Shown: positions 8,078 through 19,167, counted from the first letter of the stretch. The stretch: 64,000 bases of DNA from Nitzschia sp. pyKryTriq1 (GCA_956465555.1 OY101116.1:3720001-3784000), one strand, 5' to 3'. A program made the numbers and translations. Notes: generated from the letters alone by a model not told the origin.

Positions 8078-10066
8078 CTAGTTCATTTTATTGCCAAGTT
8101 CCCGTTTGAGTTCTTCGTATTTTTGCAGCTTCTCCATCATTTGAGTGGCGAGCCCGATGGCGTATTCATTGGATTGATCAACTTGTACGCTTTCGTACAA
8201 TATCGCCGCCTTTTCATGGATATCTTCTGTACAGTGGGCTTTAGCCACCAAAAGATTCGATTCTGTTCTTGACAAGGCTGCTTCGGTATTCCTAACCCCC
8301 CCTTCCCTTCGTTTTTGATTCACGACTGCAAAAGCTTCGTCCAACAATTCATTCGCTCGATCGCACCGTTTCAGATTGAAGAGTACCATGGCGTAGACGA
8401 AGGTATTGTTGGGTCCTTCGACATGAGGATCTCCGATGGGTCTCAACACTGGCTCTGCTTCCTCGAAACGGCCCTTGAGAGACAATTCGTATCCATAGTT
8501 GTATCTCGTATGCATACTTTTGGAATTGATGTAATAGGCCGACTCCCAGAGTCGCAGTGGATCACTCCAGGCTAGATTGCGCTCATGGGTCCGTCCACAG
8601 CATATCAGACATTGGAACATGAAGAAGAAGTGCGCCACCCAGAATTGGCGTTGACGCTTGGTATCAAAGGCTGTCGGCATACTAACCTTGCCTTTGAGCA
8701 AGTAATGTTGCAACAGAGACGCCTCTAGCAGCAAAAATCCAAAAAGAGGAAGATAAATGACTCGATCTGCCTTCATCAAACCGACCACCACCAGGATATT
8801 GCTGGAAAGTAAAAAGGGACTAAAAGCAAATGCCCAAACGCCCATGTTGACTTTTCGCAAGAGAGCATCGTTCCGGAAATAGGTTCGACTGCTATTATTG
8901 CCATCGCGAGGTCGTGCTGCGGATGGTCCAAGACCGACAATCAAACTCCAAAAGCTCACGGCTGCTCCATACCATAGGCACAGAACAACCATTGCTCGAG
9001 GATCCGACAGGCTACGAATCAAGTCAACGCTGAGACCCGACCAGTCGGGACAGAGATAGTAGGGGTAGAGCGCATCTCGAATGTATAAACAGTAGACCCA
9101 GCTGACAGAAAAGGCTCGAGTGAACCTATCCTTGGCAAATCCAGCAGGATTTTGTGCCTCGATGAAATCGGGAACCGTTTCTCCGTTGAGAATGTATCGC
9201 CAAAATACAACCACCAAGGTTTCCACCGCCAAGACGAGAGTTCGAATGACAAATCGAATGGCGGATGACTCTCGTGCCACTACTAGTTTTTTCCACAAAT
9301 TGACAACATTTCCATGATGCTGTAAAAAGTCCCACAATACTAGCGTGATCAACGTCGTAGCACCTTGTTCCTTGCTAAACAAGGACAACGTCATGAAGAG
9401 CCAAGGAATAATGTAGATGCCGAAGAATCGGCCCACTCGGCTTCCCTCTGGAGACGACGATGTGGCCTCTGTTGTATCGGTAGGATCTTTGCTTGCAACG
9501 GCGGGATGATGTTCGTTATCGATTGCTTGAGTAAGTGACTTGGCAAAACTCAAAAAGGCAATGCACGAGAAAAGACTCATCAGCATCTCTCCGCGACTGG
9601 TAATGTTGCTGACCACTTCAGCGTGCACTGGATGGACCCCAAACAGAAACCCCACAATGAGCTGCGAGACAACGTCCGGTAAAATGTACCACGTGGCTTC
9701 AGTAATCAATCCCGTGACAGCCCCGTGCAACAGAACATTGACCAAGTGAAAGGAAAATGTCGGTGGGTGTTTTTCTCCCGAAGCTTGGAAACTCGGCCGG
9801 GACGTCTCAAAGACATAATTCAGCTTGAGCGACAAGGTTGTCAACGGACGGAAGGACTTGTGCGAGCCCGCTTCCTTCATCTCCTGTCCCCAAAAGTCCC
9901 GAGTAAAGGCTTCCTTCCATGGCACTTGGCCCGTCACTACGACATTTCTAATGACCGACCCAGCATCGTCGTACACGTATTTTCCATTCAGCGCCGTCCA
10001 ATCCCAGTACGCAATCACAGCCACCAAAGCCGTCCAGAAGGAAGGACGCTTCCAGAAACCGAGCAT
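8078..10066 (-). CDS. TMTC-like O-mannosyltransferase (membrane, TPR)
   Basis: 662 residues, single exon. The N-terminal half has the TMTC family hallmarks: a first membrane segment, then the acidic loop KYVYDDAGSVIRN, a DFWG motif, SHKSFRPLT, FHLVNVLLHG and GVHPVHAEVV. About ten hydrophobic segments follow. The C-terminal 150 residues contain weak TPR-like helices (around RYNYGYELSLKGRFEEAE and FNLKRCDRANELLDEA). In animals TMTC proteins sit in the ER membrane and transfer mannose from dolichol-phosphate-mannose to cadherin-type domains. Diatoms lack classical cadherins, so the acceptor here is unknown. The TPR part is shorter than in animal TMTCs. ATG at 10066 begins directly before the first membrane segment, which supports the start. 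Confidence 0.8.
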   Translation of the reverse strand: MLGFWKRPSFWTALVAVIAYWDWTALNGKYVYDDAGSVIRNVVVTGQVPWKEAFTRDFWGQEMKEAGSHKSFRPLTTLSLKLNYVFETSRPSFQASGEKHPPTFSFHLVNVLLHGAVTGLITEATWYILPDVVSQLIVGFLFGVHPVHAEVVSNITSRGEMLMSLFSCIAFLSFAKSLTQAIDNEHHPAVASKDPTDTTEATSSSPEGSRVGRFFGIYIIPWLFMTLSLFSKEQGATTLITLVLWDFLQHHGNVVNLWKKLVVARESSAIRFVIRTLVLAVETLVVVFWRYILNGETVPDFIEAQNPAGFAKDRFTRAFSVSWVYCLYIRDALYPYYLCPDWSGLSVDLIRSLSDPRAMVVLCLWYGAAVSFWSLIVGLGPSAARPRDGNNSSRTYFRNDALLRKVNMGVWAFAFSPFLLSSNILVVVGLMKADRVIYLPLFGFLLLEASLLQHYLLKGKVSMPTAFDTKRQRQFWVAHFFFMFQCLICCGRTHERNLAWSDPLRLWESAYYINSKSMHTRYNYGYELSLKGRFEEAEPVLRPIGDPHVEGPNNTFVYAMVLFNLKRCDRANELLDEAFAVVNQKRREGGVRNTEAALSRTESNLLVAKAHCTEDIHEKAAILYESVQVDQSNEYAIGLATQMMEKLQKYEELKRELGNKMN

Positions 10067-10887
10067 GACGACAGTATTATCAAAGCCAGTGGGTCAAAGT
10101 GTAGATGGGAAGGCAGTCTGTCAAGAATTTTAGTGTTGGGTTGGCGGCGGGTCAAGCGCTTTGTTTTCCATGTCATCATCTTCATCATCTCATGGATCAT
10201 CCGCGGCGCTATTATTCCGTTGGATCTCGGATGATTCGATCTCGATCTCGTCTTTTCGTGTTTCGCTGACTCTCGTCCTCCCCGCTATTTAGCGAGACAA
10301 GGTCGAAGAAATCGACAATCGAACGTTGACGGACAGAACGAAATTTTTAAAAAAGACAGTCGAATGGGTCCTATTGTCGATTATCTCGGTCGCGATCACT
10401 CGTCATCTGTAAAAAAAGGTATTCTTGCTTTTCAGAGTGTACTATGATACCGGTAGTAGCAATAGATTGGTGCCGGAGCCAATGCACGTAATAACTACTC
10501 GATCAAAGACTTGATCTTGTAGTTGATAAAGCAATAGACTTGAATATAACATGATGTAATCGTACGCGTCCGGCAGGGTAACTCATGGGAACTTGCATGA
10601 CGAGGGGTGGGGAAGCTCCTCCTCCTCGCATGATTGGATTTTTTGAATCACCAGTCACCCTTGTACTTATCAGACAGCAACATGGTATCAGCTGATCCAT
10701 CGAATGTCTTTGCTTTTCCACAGCTGTCTTCTTGGGTCATCAGAAGCGGCCGACTCGACGTACAGGACCCAACATTCTACAGTAGACGAACTGCAGGGGT
10801 GATCGCCACGCCACAAACCACTTCAATAGTCGGCCCGAAGACCTCGAGCAGGGCTTGCATCATAGATCCAGTCCGGAAATGTAACAA
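10067..10887. other. intergenic, no gene seen
   Basis: Upstream side of the TMTC-like gene and downstream side of the next minus-strand gene. Short open frames on both strands lack family features. A GTACC-type palindrome is not prominent here. Confidence 0.45.
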
Positions 10888-11415
10888 TCATTCAAATTCT
10901 CCCAATAGATCGTCATCGCAAACATCGTCGTCATTTATACCGCTTTCTCGTTTCTCGTCTTCTTTTCGAATCCTGTTCAAAAATAGATCGATAGCTCCTT
11001 CGGAACCCAATTCTTCCTTGGCCTCTTTGAATTCTTGACTGGCCTCCTTCATGGCTTGCAAAAATTCTTCTTGGGCTCTTGATGCCGATTCTTCGAGTTG
11101 CTTCTTTGGAATACTGGCACCCAATTTGGCTTTCTTGGCCTCTTCGAGATCTCGATAAAAGCGTGTTTCACCATCAATGCCATCGTCATTATTTTTGTCG
11201 TCGTAGTTGCCATCATCTTCATCATCATCATTATTGAGTTGTGAAAGGAGCATCTTGGGCCGAAACGAAAGGCGATAGCCATGATAATCTCTCTTGTTGC
11301 TACTACAAGACAGTAGACAAAAGGCCGACGATCCAGGAGTCAGCATGCAGAGTAATAGGGCAGCGGCGAGGGCAATACGGAATGCCATGCTGCCACGATG
11401 ACGAAGCCGAAGCAT
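10888..11415 (-). CDS. small plastid-targeted acidic protein, unknown function
   Basis: 175 residues. The N-terminus MAFRIALAAALLL is a signal peptide ending SSA|FCLL, an ASAFAP-type site that predicts plastid import in diatoms. Two ATGs are possible: 11415, or nine codons further in, right before the hydrophobic core; the second fits a signal peptide better. The mature part has an Asp/Asn-rich linker, then an Ala/Glu/Lys-rich helix of about 60 residues with heptad-like spacing, perhaps a coiled coil, and an acidic tail. No known domain is recognised. Single exon. Confidence 0.6.
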   Translation of the reverse strand: MLRLRHRGSMAFRIALAAALLLCMLTPGSSAFCLLSCSSNKRDYHGYRLSFRPKMLLSQLNNDDDEDDGNYDDKNNDDGIDGETRFYRDLEEAKKAKLGASIPKKQLEESASRAQEEFLQAMKEASQEFKEAKEELGSEGAIDLFLNRIRKEDEKRESGINDDDVCDDDLLGEFE

Positions 11416-11800
11416 TATTTACTAATGAGTTTTCACTCCGAGCAAAGGAAGAAGCACAGTTTTTCGCGATGCAAGTTAGAAGGTTTCTCTCCAATTGTAA
11501 CAGCCGGGCATGTCAACAACTCAGATCAATAACCTTTCCATGGTCGGTGAGATGATGCTGATGATTGTTTGATGATGATGTACCGGTACCTGGTACCTGG
11601 TAGTAGGTCATCACCCGACGTCGTTGTGATTGGAACCACACAAAAACAGCAGGTTTTGCGCGCGACAATGCGATGACGTCAGTGATCGTCGGCGGGAAAA
11701 ATAAGAATATGAATAATAATGCATCCGCCGCCGTTCGACATCATGTCGTAAAACGAGACGATGACGATGATATGCTGCTCGCATCACTCGAATAGTCTAC

Positions 11801-11806
11801 TATAAA
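11801..11806 (+). promoter_or_regulatory. TATA box candidate
   Basis: TATAAA lies 111 bases before the ATG at 11917 and overlaps an earlier in-frame ATG at 11806. If it works as a TATA box, transcription would begin about 30 bases further on, so the 11806 ATG would not be in the mRNA. This favours 11917 as the start of the dehydrogenase gene. Confidence 0.45.
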
Positions 11807-11916
11807 TGAGGCCTTTTTCGTTCATTCTACTGCAACTTTATCTGACCAAGTTCGATCTACCTCGATACCTTGATAGAATCTTTGGAGACTCCTGTTGCAG
11901 CATCATATCTGGAGCG

Positions 11917-13380
11917 ATGAAATCGTTTTCAATCGTCACCCAATCGTCATCGACCTATCGCCGGCGATCCTTGGTTAGTCTCCCATGGAGAGTATCAATA
12001 CCGGTAGCTCTGATCGTTCTGGTTTCAATTTGTCATACATCAATCAGTGTGAATGGGTTGTCCTCCCCGAATGGTTCTCCTCCCTCCAAACCCCCAAAAT
12101 CCAACTACTACAGCTACAAGACATTCAAGAAGCTCGGACTCCCTGCATTGGCGTATTCGGCCTTTTCCAAGGCGGCAGTGTATCTATTGCGAGTCAGACC
12201 CAAGGAAATCCCAATTTCGACTGGTGAGGAAATTTCTCTCAATGGCAACAGGCGTCCGCGACGACGACGAGTTGCGATAGTGACTGGCAGTAATACGGGG
12301 GTCGGTTTCGAGACGGCCAAATCATTGGTGCAGGATCATGGATTTGAAGTCATCATTGCCTGCCGGTCGATGGAAAAGGGCATCCAGGCTTGTCAGGCTA
12401 TCAATGGCAATGTCAATGTCAACGGTGGAATGGCTATCTTTGTTCAATCAGTCGATCTTGCCGATACGGAGAGCGTTAGAAAATTTGCCAACGCTGTCAA
12501 TCAACAATACGAAACTATTGATGTCTTGGTGAATAACGCCGGACGAAATTCCGCCGGGGTGCCTCCTATCGATAGTACTACTGAAGCCACTTCTTCACAA
12601 TCTTTGGATATCATTTTCAAAACTAATTTCCTGGGGCATTTTCTCTTGACCAACCTGCTCTTGGAGAAGTGTCATCGTATCGTCAATCTGGCATCCGTCA
12701 TGCATCATTTTCCAAAATACGCCAAGGGCGACAACGATGACATTGGCAGCGTTGAGTATTGGAGGAACGTGGCATTAGAACCGACATTGAATGGGGAAGA
12801 AACCACGGTTCGAAAGACTTATGGGCCTAGTAAGCTCGCCGCCCTGCTCTTCTCGATAGAGTTGAATCGCCGATACAGTGAGAGCCGAGGAATTCGCTCC
12901 ATTGCGGTCAATCCAGGTGCCGTGTATGTAGGAATGGTCTGCTCGTAGACGATAATCACTGTGCGTGGGTTGACTTTAGGTGAGGACAGCCGCTCACGAT
13001 GTTCATTTTTTTCTCCTTTCGTTTGGAACCACAGGAATAGTGATATCTGGCGCAACTACCCGAGCGCAATAAGATACGTGTATCGCCTGCTCTACTTGAC
13101 GGCGGAGCAAGGATCATCAACGTCCGTGGCGGCTTCTGTCGTGGATTTTGACCCCAAAACAATCTACTTGCAGCCGTATTTACTGCCTTCTGTAAAGCGA
13201 AAGAGAGTTTCGCCACCTTTTCCAGTATTCGAAATGCTTGGTCCTTACGCTGGATTTGTCGAGACAATACCCCGACTCCCCGAAGACGGTGGCAAACAAG
13301 CTTGTGAAAGTTTATTTGCTGTTTGCGAGGAACTCACGGGGTGCTCCTTTGAGCAAATACCGGCACGTAATGCAGGATAA
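11917..13380 (+). CDS. short-chain dehydrogenase/reductase, membrane-anchored
   Basis: Two exons: 11917-12923 and 13035-13380, with a 111-bp intron (GTATGT...CAG). Joining them restores the family segment NPGAVNSDIWRN, which is strong support. The 450-residue product is a classical SDR: NAD(P)-binding TGSNTGVG, NNAG, and the active-site YGPSK. The C-terminal PEQG-like segment (TAEQGSST) follows in exon 2. It resembles retinol dehydrogenase and protochlorophyllide-reductase-type SDRs. An N-terminal hydrophobic stretch (VSIPVALIVLVSICHTSIS) could be a signal anchor or an organelle-import signal. Without the splice, the frame ends just after GAVYVGMVCS, losing the C-terminal lid. Substrate unknown. 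Confidence 0.85.
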
Positions 13381-13495
13381 AGCAAATTTTGCTAGCTCTT
13401 CAGGGAATGACCTGACACAATATTGTCGTCCAACCCTCGGCCTCTTGTCCAGTTACTTCTAAATTTTAACAAAGCTGATAGTGTTTACTACTCAA

Positions 13496-15532
13496 TCATT
13501 TCTTCGCCTTTTTCCTCATGCGATCCCGTAAGGAGACTTTGCGTTTAACTTTGCTCTTCTTCTCATCCGCAGCCACAGCCTGAGTCTGTTCTAGATCCCG
13601 TTGTTCGGCAGCGACTTCATCCCGACATCGACTGCAGAAACGTGATTGCCCTGAACTCCGGTCTTCATAGCATTTGCCGTCGGGCTTGTTCAACTTGGGC
13701 GGATCGATCGCTGGTGGAGGTGCGGACCACCACAAAGGTGGATCGATCTGACGCTTCGCAATGTGCTTCGTGACCATTTCGATGTAATCCAACAAGGCAC
13801 TTCGCGCCACGTACTTTTCATAGAATTTGAGGCAGTTGGCCGCGATTTCCCGGCACTTATCATCGTTCTCTCGGCACCAACGGATCTTCTCTTCGAGATC
13901 ACTCAGATCAGCTTTGACTGGAACATGGTCCACCCAAGGCTCCAAAAGGGGAAAGAACCACATGCGATCTGCCACTTGTCGAGGTGCCACTTTCAAAATC
14001 ACGGATCCCAAACGCATCATGAATGCATAACGACAGGCTGCACAATGCCCATCAACGTATACCAAATACTTATACTTGCTTTGTTCGTAAATGGGAGTAA
14101 AGTGATGTTTGCCGGCGGTAAAGTCAAATTGATCGGAACGCAAAAAGGTCATGGGATGGTCGGCCGTTTTCTTGTCTCGTAAATTCCATCCAACAATGGC
14201 AGCATTCAAAAATGGTTCCTTTCCACCCTTTTCAGGATCATCCTTCCAAAGATGAGACAAGTGGGCAACCTTCAAACGCTGATTGTTCTCAATTGTCGTC
14301 CCGCCGCCCGTGGCGGTACCCCGAAAGAATGCCGTAGCAACTCGATCTTCATCCCATCCTCGTTCAAACTTCCGAAAGTTTGCTTCGGTAAACAAATCAC
14401 GAGGGTTTCCAAAGACGGGCATACCTTCTGCATCCTTCTCAAAACTTATAAAGGTTTGGGGAAACACTAGACCACATGCTCCTTCCCAATCTTCCGAGGA
14501 GGGCCAAGGAATATCCGTAAAACGATCTTCGGCTGCGGCGTAGAAACTCACAATCGGCGCATACGTTTTAAAGCGATGTTCGGGTGGCAGATCCACATCC
14601 TGCTCGGGATCCCGATCATCCTTGTCAAAAATAAAACCGTAGGGTTCTACAGGAATCCCTCGCTCCACATTGAACTTGAGTTGTGGGTAATCTCGTTTGT
14701 TGAGAAAAAATTCACAATCTGGAATCGTTCGTTGATTGCAAGCTTCGGCTATGGCATCCCGAAGGGGACTCAAGAATTGATCTCCCCAGTGTTGCATTTT
14801 ACTTGTATCCTGATCTTTGGACAGTTCGTTACAAATGATATTGCCATTGGCCCACCATTTACTCAAATCTGGCTCCACGTTTTCTTCCCGATACAGACCC
14901 GCCTTTCGAGTGTAGTACGTGTTGAGAGAACCGTCACCTTCGATCGTCAAAGCCTTGCTCCAAGTGTTGCGATAGTCCGAGTTTGTAAAGGGACAGAAAA
15001 TACGGAGTTTTCCGTTGCGAATCATGACATAGATTCCACATTTCATGTGGAAAAAGAGATACTTCATAGTATTCAGCACCGATGCTGGCGTCGTACACTT
15101 GTGAATGGGTTGGTCCAGACGAAAGTTGATGGCATCGACTGCGGTCTTGCCTCCCGATTGCTCGTAAATATTCGAAGACGAATCATCTGGCTGGACGCCG
15201 TAGGATTGAGGAATCTTCTTGGCAAAGCTTGGCTCCTTGCGGGCCTTTTCAATGGCGGGTAGGAGAATGCGCTCCACCTGGTTCCAGGTGATTAGCGTTG
15301 TGAAAATGTGCCGCAGCTGGGGAAACTCTGGATTGGATCCACCGTGGTATAAATTATAATCTCGCATGAACTTGAGACACTCGTCGCGGGTTTCAAAGCG
15401 TGGAACGCCGTTGGGGAATTTACTCGTCTCATCCAACCAATCCAAACTATCGCCCTTGGAACCAAAAATCCCTCGGAATTCCGGCGGAGGATCGGTGGGC
15501 GGCGGAGGCATGGAAGGTCCGTCGTCGTTCAT
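13496..15532 (-). CDS. GT90/CAP10-like glycosyltransferase
   Basis: 678 residues, single exon, no signal peptide. The C-terminal half resembles the CAP10/KDEL/POGLUT (GT90) fold: FFRGTATGGG, then YKYLVYVDGHCAACRYAF, which lines up with the family's YKYL-x-x-x-DG-x-x-x-x-x-R signature, and GSVILKV, followed by WFFPLLEPWVDHVPV. GT90 enzymes transfer glucose or xylose to proteins or glycans. The lack of a signal peptide is odd for a secretory glycosyltransferase and suggests a cytosolic substrate or a missed upstream exon. The C-terminus has a Cys pair plus a basic tail (KKSKVKRKVSLRDRMRKKAKK is near the stop), which could be a nuclear signal. The long N-terminal 250 residues I do not recognise. 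Confidence 0.7.
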   Translation of the reverse strand: MNDDGPSMPPPPTDPPPEFRGIFGSKGDSLDWLDETSKFPNGVPRFETRDECLKFMRDYNLYHGGSNPEFPQLRHIFTTLITWNQVERILLPAIEKARKEPSFAKKIPQSYGVQPDDSSSNIYEQSGGKTAVDAINFRLDQPIHKCTTPASVLNTMKYLFFHMKCGIYVMIRNGKLRIFCPFTNSDYRNTWSKALTIEGDGSLNTYYTRKAGLYREENVEPDLSKWWANGNIICNELSKDQDTSKMQHWGDQFLSPLRDAIAEACNQRTIPDCEFFLNKRDYPQLKFNVERGIPVEPYGFIFDKDDRDPEQDVDLPPEHRFKTYAPIVSFYAAAEDRFTDIPWPSSEDWEGACGLVFPQTFISFEKDAEGMPVFGNPRDLFTEANFRKFERGWDEDRVATAFFRGTATGGGTTIENNQRLKVAHLSHLWKDDPEKGGKEPFLNAAIVGWNLRDKKTADHPMTFLRSDQFDFTAGKHHFTPIYEQSKYKYLVYVDGHCAACRYAFMMRLGSVILKVAPRQVADRMWFFPLLEPWVDHVPVKADLSDLEEKIRWCRENDDKCREIAANCLKFYEKYVARSALLDYIEMVTKHIAKRQIDPPLWWSAPPPAIDPPKLNKPDGKCYEDRSSGQSRFCSRCRDEVAAEQRDLEQTQAVAADEKKSKVKRKVSLRDRMRKKAKK

Positions 15533-16087
15533 CGTGGCGGTCGGTATGGAGTAGACTACTTTCTGTATTATAATAGCTTATTCGTGTGTTAGTATCGCAC
15601 GCATCGTTGCGACCAGGAGTGCTGTAACGGTATGATACTTATTGCTATTGTAGCTTGTGCACCTGGTTGCGACTTCGACTTTTCCGATGCGTTTGCGGTG
15701 ATGGGCCGATGTCGATGCCGGCGGCGGGGGGGGGTCATGGAAGATCGGACTCATTCGACATTCCAATGACGGCAACGGGCAACGGGTAACGATTATAACG
15801 GTCTGATCGTCGCTCCCCCCGATTGCACCTTGCGCCTGCGTGGTGCGGTGAACGCACGTTTGTGCGTGTGCGATCCCAAAAGATTATTCTTCGAACAAGA
15901 AAATGCTACCACTGTACTACTTGTCGTACCGGTAGTTGTTTTCAACCTCACGTTTCAAGTTTTGTTTAAAAAAAAGAAAAGAACCGACTTCTTGTTATAG
16001 ACTATCAGGTACTCATAGCTAGAGCGACAGAAGCTTCCTATTACATTGTTCCCTTCAACGAAACAAGATAGAGGACTAACGGATTGA
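15533..16087. other. divergent intergenic region
   Basis: Likely promoters of the GT90-like gene and the EamA transporter. Contains a GTACCGGTAG palindrome near 15928. The transporter frame has no ATG at its 5' end, and a possible splice acceptor (TTCATTCAG) ends near 16111, so a short first exon of that gene may lie in this region. Confidence 0.45.
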
Positions 16088-17389
16088 TTGATTCATTCAT
16101 TTTATTCATTCAGTCATTCTGATGTGCGCCCACCAACCACAAAATTTGCCTCCGACGACGGCGCCGAAACTGGGAGTGAGGAAAACCAGGAAAAGGACCG
16201 ATTGATAATTGCTGTCCACCCAGAAGCACCAAAGCTATTCTGTCAGCCGAAATGTTTATCTAACGAATCCTATTCGCTATTGATATTGGTTTGTTCGGCT
16301 GTACTCTACAGTGTCATGGCGGCGTATATCAAACTCGCCGCGGCCACGGGTATTCCATCGACCGAGTTGGTATTTCTGCGCGCCACTTTCCAGGGAATTT
16401 TTGTGGTGCTGGCAATGCTGTGGTGTCGAGATGCGAACAATAACGACTACCCGGATCAACCATTGATTTGGCTTCCCTTTGGAGCGCCACACGTTCGGAA
16501 TGTGGTTCTGGCACGGGGTCTTATCAGAGGATTTGGATTTTTGTTGTATTACTATACCATCAGTGTGTTGCCAATCGGAGATGCCACGACGCTTCTGTCA
16601 TTAAATCCTGTCATTACAGTTCTGGCCGCATCGTTCTTTCTAGGAGAACCAATTCGGATCACGCATGTCGTGGCGGCTGTAGCCAGTTTGATTGGATGCG
16701 TCTTGATTGCCAAACCATCCTTTCTCTTTGGTCGTGGAACTTCTTCCAACACAGCCGTTTTTGACAAAGACGTGCATTCGTCCACGGGTTACATTACTGC
16801 TTTGATGGGAGCCTGCTGTGGCGCTGCTGTATATATTCTCATTCGACGTGCCGGTAAAGGAGGGGTGCATACTCTCCAGCTACTCTTTTCTTGGGTCACA
16901 TTTGGAATATTTTTCAGCGTCCTCGTGGGGGTCATTATCCCTACACTTTCGGGACGAGAGCATGTCTTTGTGTGGCCATCCAGCTATGCTTCTTGGGGAT
17001 ATATCTTGGGAGTCTCTACCTTTGGATCACTCGGTCATTTGCTCATGAACTATGCTGGACGCCACGCTCCTGCTGGATTGGCTTCTGTGATGCGTAGCAG
17101 CGGAATTATGTGGTCGTATACACTGGAAGTAATTGTCTTTGGACAAGTGCCCCAAGGGCTTACCATGGGAGGAGCAGCATTGATTGTAGTTTCCTTGGTC
17201 ACAATTGCTATTGAGAAGCACCAAGAGAATCGTACAGAGTCTCGACGAGGAAAGCATCAATATACAGCATTGGCAAAAGATTCGTCATCATTTCTCGAAC
17301 AAGACCAAAAGGAGTATCATGAATCAGTTGTTCAAATGGAGCCTACCGCATTCACAACGAAAGTCGGATATGGCAGTGTAAATGTATGA
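16088..17389 (+). CDS. EamA/DMT-superfamily transporter, 5' end unresolved
   Basis: The open frame from 16088 encodes about 433 residues but starts with no ATG; the first in-frame ATG lies inside the first membrane helix. A CAG acceptor before the SHSDVRPP segment (near 16111) suggests a missing small upstream exon. About ten membrane helices in two halves match two EamA domains: helix-rich N-terminal unit with FLRATFQGIF, LARGLIRGFGFLLYYY and DATTLLSLNPVITVLAASFFLGEPI, and a second half with GSLGHLLMNYAGRHAP and VMRSSGIMWSYTLEVIVFGQ. This is typical of the drug/metabolite transporter superfamily (SLC35G-like). Substrate unknown. The C-terminal tail is hydrophilic. Confidence 0.8.
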   Translation: MIHSFYSFSHSDVRPPTTKFASDDGAETGSEENQEKDRLIIAVHPEAPKLFCQPKCLSNESYSLLILVCSAVLYSVMAAYIKLAAATGIPSTELVFLRATFQGIFVVLAMLWCRDANNNDYPDQPLIWLPFGAPHVRNVVLARGLIRGFGFLLYYYTISVLPIGDATTLLSLNPVITVLAASFFLGEPIRITHVVAAVASLIGCVLIAKPSFLFGRGTSSNTAVFDKDVHSSTGYITALMGACCGAAVYILIRRAGKGGVHTLQLLFSWVTFGIFFSVLVGVIIPTLSGREHVFVWPSSYASWGYILGVSTFGSLGHLLMNYAGRHAPAGLASVMRSSGIMWSYTLEVIVFGQVPQGLTMGGAALIVVSLVTIAIEKHQENRTESRRGKHQYTALAKDSSSFLEQDQKEYHESVVQMEPTAFTTKVGYGSVNV

Positions 17390-17733
17390 GAGTGATTATG
17401 GAGAGCAAGGTAAATATAACATGACGTCCACCGCACTTGGGTACAGTACGACGAACGAGCATATGCTATCAAAATAATGTCGTAGGTCTCTGCAGGGCAC
17501 ACGTTTCTACCATCGAGTCAGTCAATTGTCGCCAAAAGGCTCAGATTTCCAGAGCGCGATGGAGTAGCAAGGCCACAATGGATGCATTTTATGGGTGCGG
17601 CCATTTACGACCGATCTCGTGCTCTTCCATACCCAGCGTCCTCCAGGAGATTCAGTCGAGGGTCTCAGGATATACAGCTTCTCGAGTAGCTTAAGATTCC
17701 GTCCTTACTTCGCAGTTACCATGATTTCAACTA
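17390..17733. other. convergent gap, no gene seen
   Basis: 3' ends of converging genes. Only short unsupported frames seen. Confidence 0.45.
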
Positions 17734-19167
17734 TTATTCATCATCATGCATCTCGCTCTCTTTTTTCTGACGTTTCCGCGATCCCTGTGTATCCTGGCAT
17801 GCTTGTATCCATGCTAAATGGTCCGACATATCCATAGATCCATCTTCACCGATAGGAAGAGAGGTGATTCCCAGGCATGCCAGCTGATAAATACATTCCT
17901 GATAGGACCCTGGTAACATATTTAGGAATGTACGAGGAGTCGTCGACAACAATAGATGGTGCGAGTGTGAAAGTAAGCTCGGGCGAATATAGTTCGTTCT
18001 GCGAAGCGTTTGTCGAAGATTCATTCATTCGGTGGCTTACCTGATAAAAGGCGTGTACGCACGACCAAAGCAGTGTTCAAAAGCTTTAGGGTGGAGTTGA
18101 TCGGTGCATCCCAAACTCGCGGCTGCGACACAATGTAAATGGCAGCGAATCGTATCGGTAAGGCTTGAGCGAGTTGCAATTGACCTCGGTACACGCTGAC
18201 CTCAGACAGGGCAGTATTGGCTGCCGGAGTATAGTTCAGTAGATAACTCAGCCGAACCACGCCCATTTTTTGAACGGTTTCATCCTCCTTTATCGTTTTC
18301 ATGATGAGATACCAATTGGCTCGAATCTATAGAGATCCCCGTACACGAAAAAGACATGGCAGTTTCACAAGCTCGGTTAGTTTTGGCGCCGACTCCTTTC
18401 AAAAACACAGCATCAAATTTGATTCAGAAGCCACTTACGATGGATTTTGCTTTCGCATAGTTGAGCGCAGCCCGGTTGGTCAAGTAAATTCGTCGACCAC
18501 TAGATTCGAGGTTTGGAAGCATAGTATGTCCTCCCATCGTGAGGCACGCAAGGTCTTCTTCGTCAAGATCGGTGATCGAAATATCGCGCCCTAAGCAATG
18601 TTCCCCCCAAATTTTTCGCTTCTCCTCAAAATATCGCATCATTCTCGCTGTGGCGTCCTTAACATTGAACCTGTCGCAACGAAGAAACTGCATCCGAAAG
18701 TCTGGACTGTTGATGTATTCTGGATTTTGCTGCTGCACTTTCCTCAGCAATGTAAAAGTCGGTGCACGTTGAATTTCAGCGTCCAGCTCCTCCATGGCAC
18801 GCTGGATATTCTCTGGTGTTTCTTTGAGCTTTGGATCAAGTTCTTGGTAGTACATCGATCCTTTACGATTCCCTGAAAGATCGACCCAAACGAGTTCGCG
18901 GCGCTCTCGCGACATCCCCCGCAGCTCCGCGGCTATCGTCGGATGATCTGGGTTACACCAAATTTGAAAAGACGCCATGCACCTTTGCGCCTGATCGTCT
19001 TCTTGACCACTATCATACATGTCCGCCGATGCGCGACTTTCACTGTGGGAACCAGAACGAGGACGAGACGCAACTTGGGATTTAGCGTCTCCATCTTCCC
19101 CAGCCATTTCTGCTTGCATTCCTACTGGCTGTGCTTCTGCATCTTGTGACTGCCCCCCATACGTCAT
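17734..19167 (-). CDS. CRAL-TRIO (Sec14-like) lipid-binding protein
   Basis: Three exons on the minus strand: 18439-19167, 18041-18326 and 17734-17909. Introns start GTAAGT and GTAAGC and end TAG and CAG. Joining keeps the frame and gives a 396-residue protein. The N-terminal about 100 residues are hydrophilic. A CRAL-TRIO N-type helical segment (DFRMQFLRCDRFNVKDATARMMRYF pattern: LR-x-x-x-F-x-x-x-A) precedes the lipid-binding core: GVVRLSYLL, LPIRFAAIYIVSQPRVWDA and the final ECIYQLACLGITSLPIGEDG. These proteins carry phosphoinositides, tocopherol or retinoid-like lipids between membranes. The start at 19167 is the first real ATG; a frame extending upstream begins with GTG only. No membrane helix or import signal. 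Confidence 0.85.

Noticed and set aside
11806-11916. ATG at 11806 as start of the short-chain dehydrogenase
   Set aside because: It overlaps a TATAAA box, and the next ATG at 11917 opens directly into the basic-hydrophobic N-terminus.
13496-15532. Viral origin of the CAP10-like gene
   Set aside because: Related genes occur in giant viruses, but nothing in codon use or neighbours here points to recent transfer; I do not make the claim.
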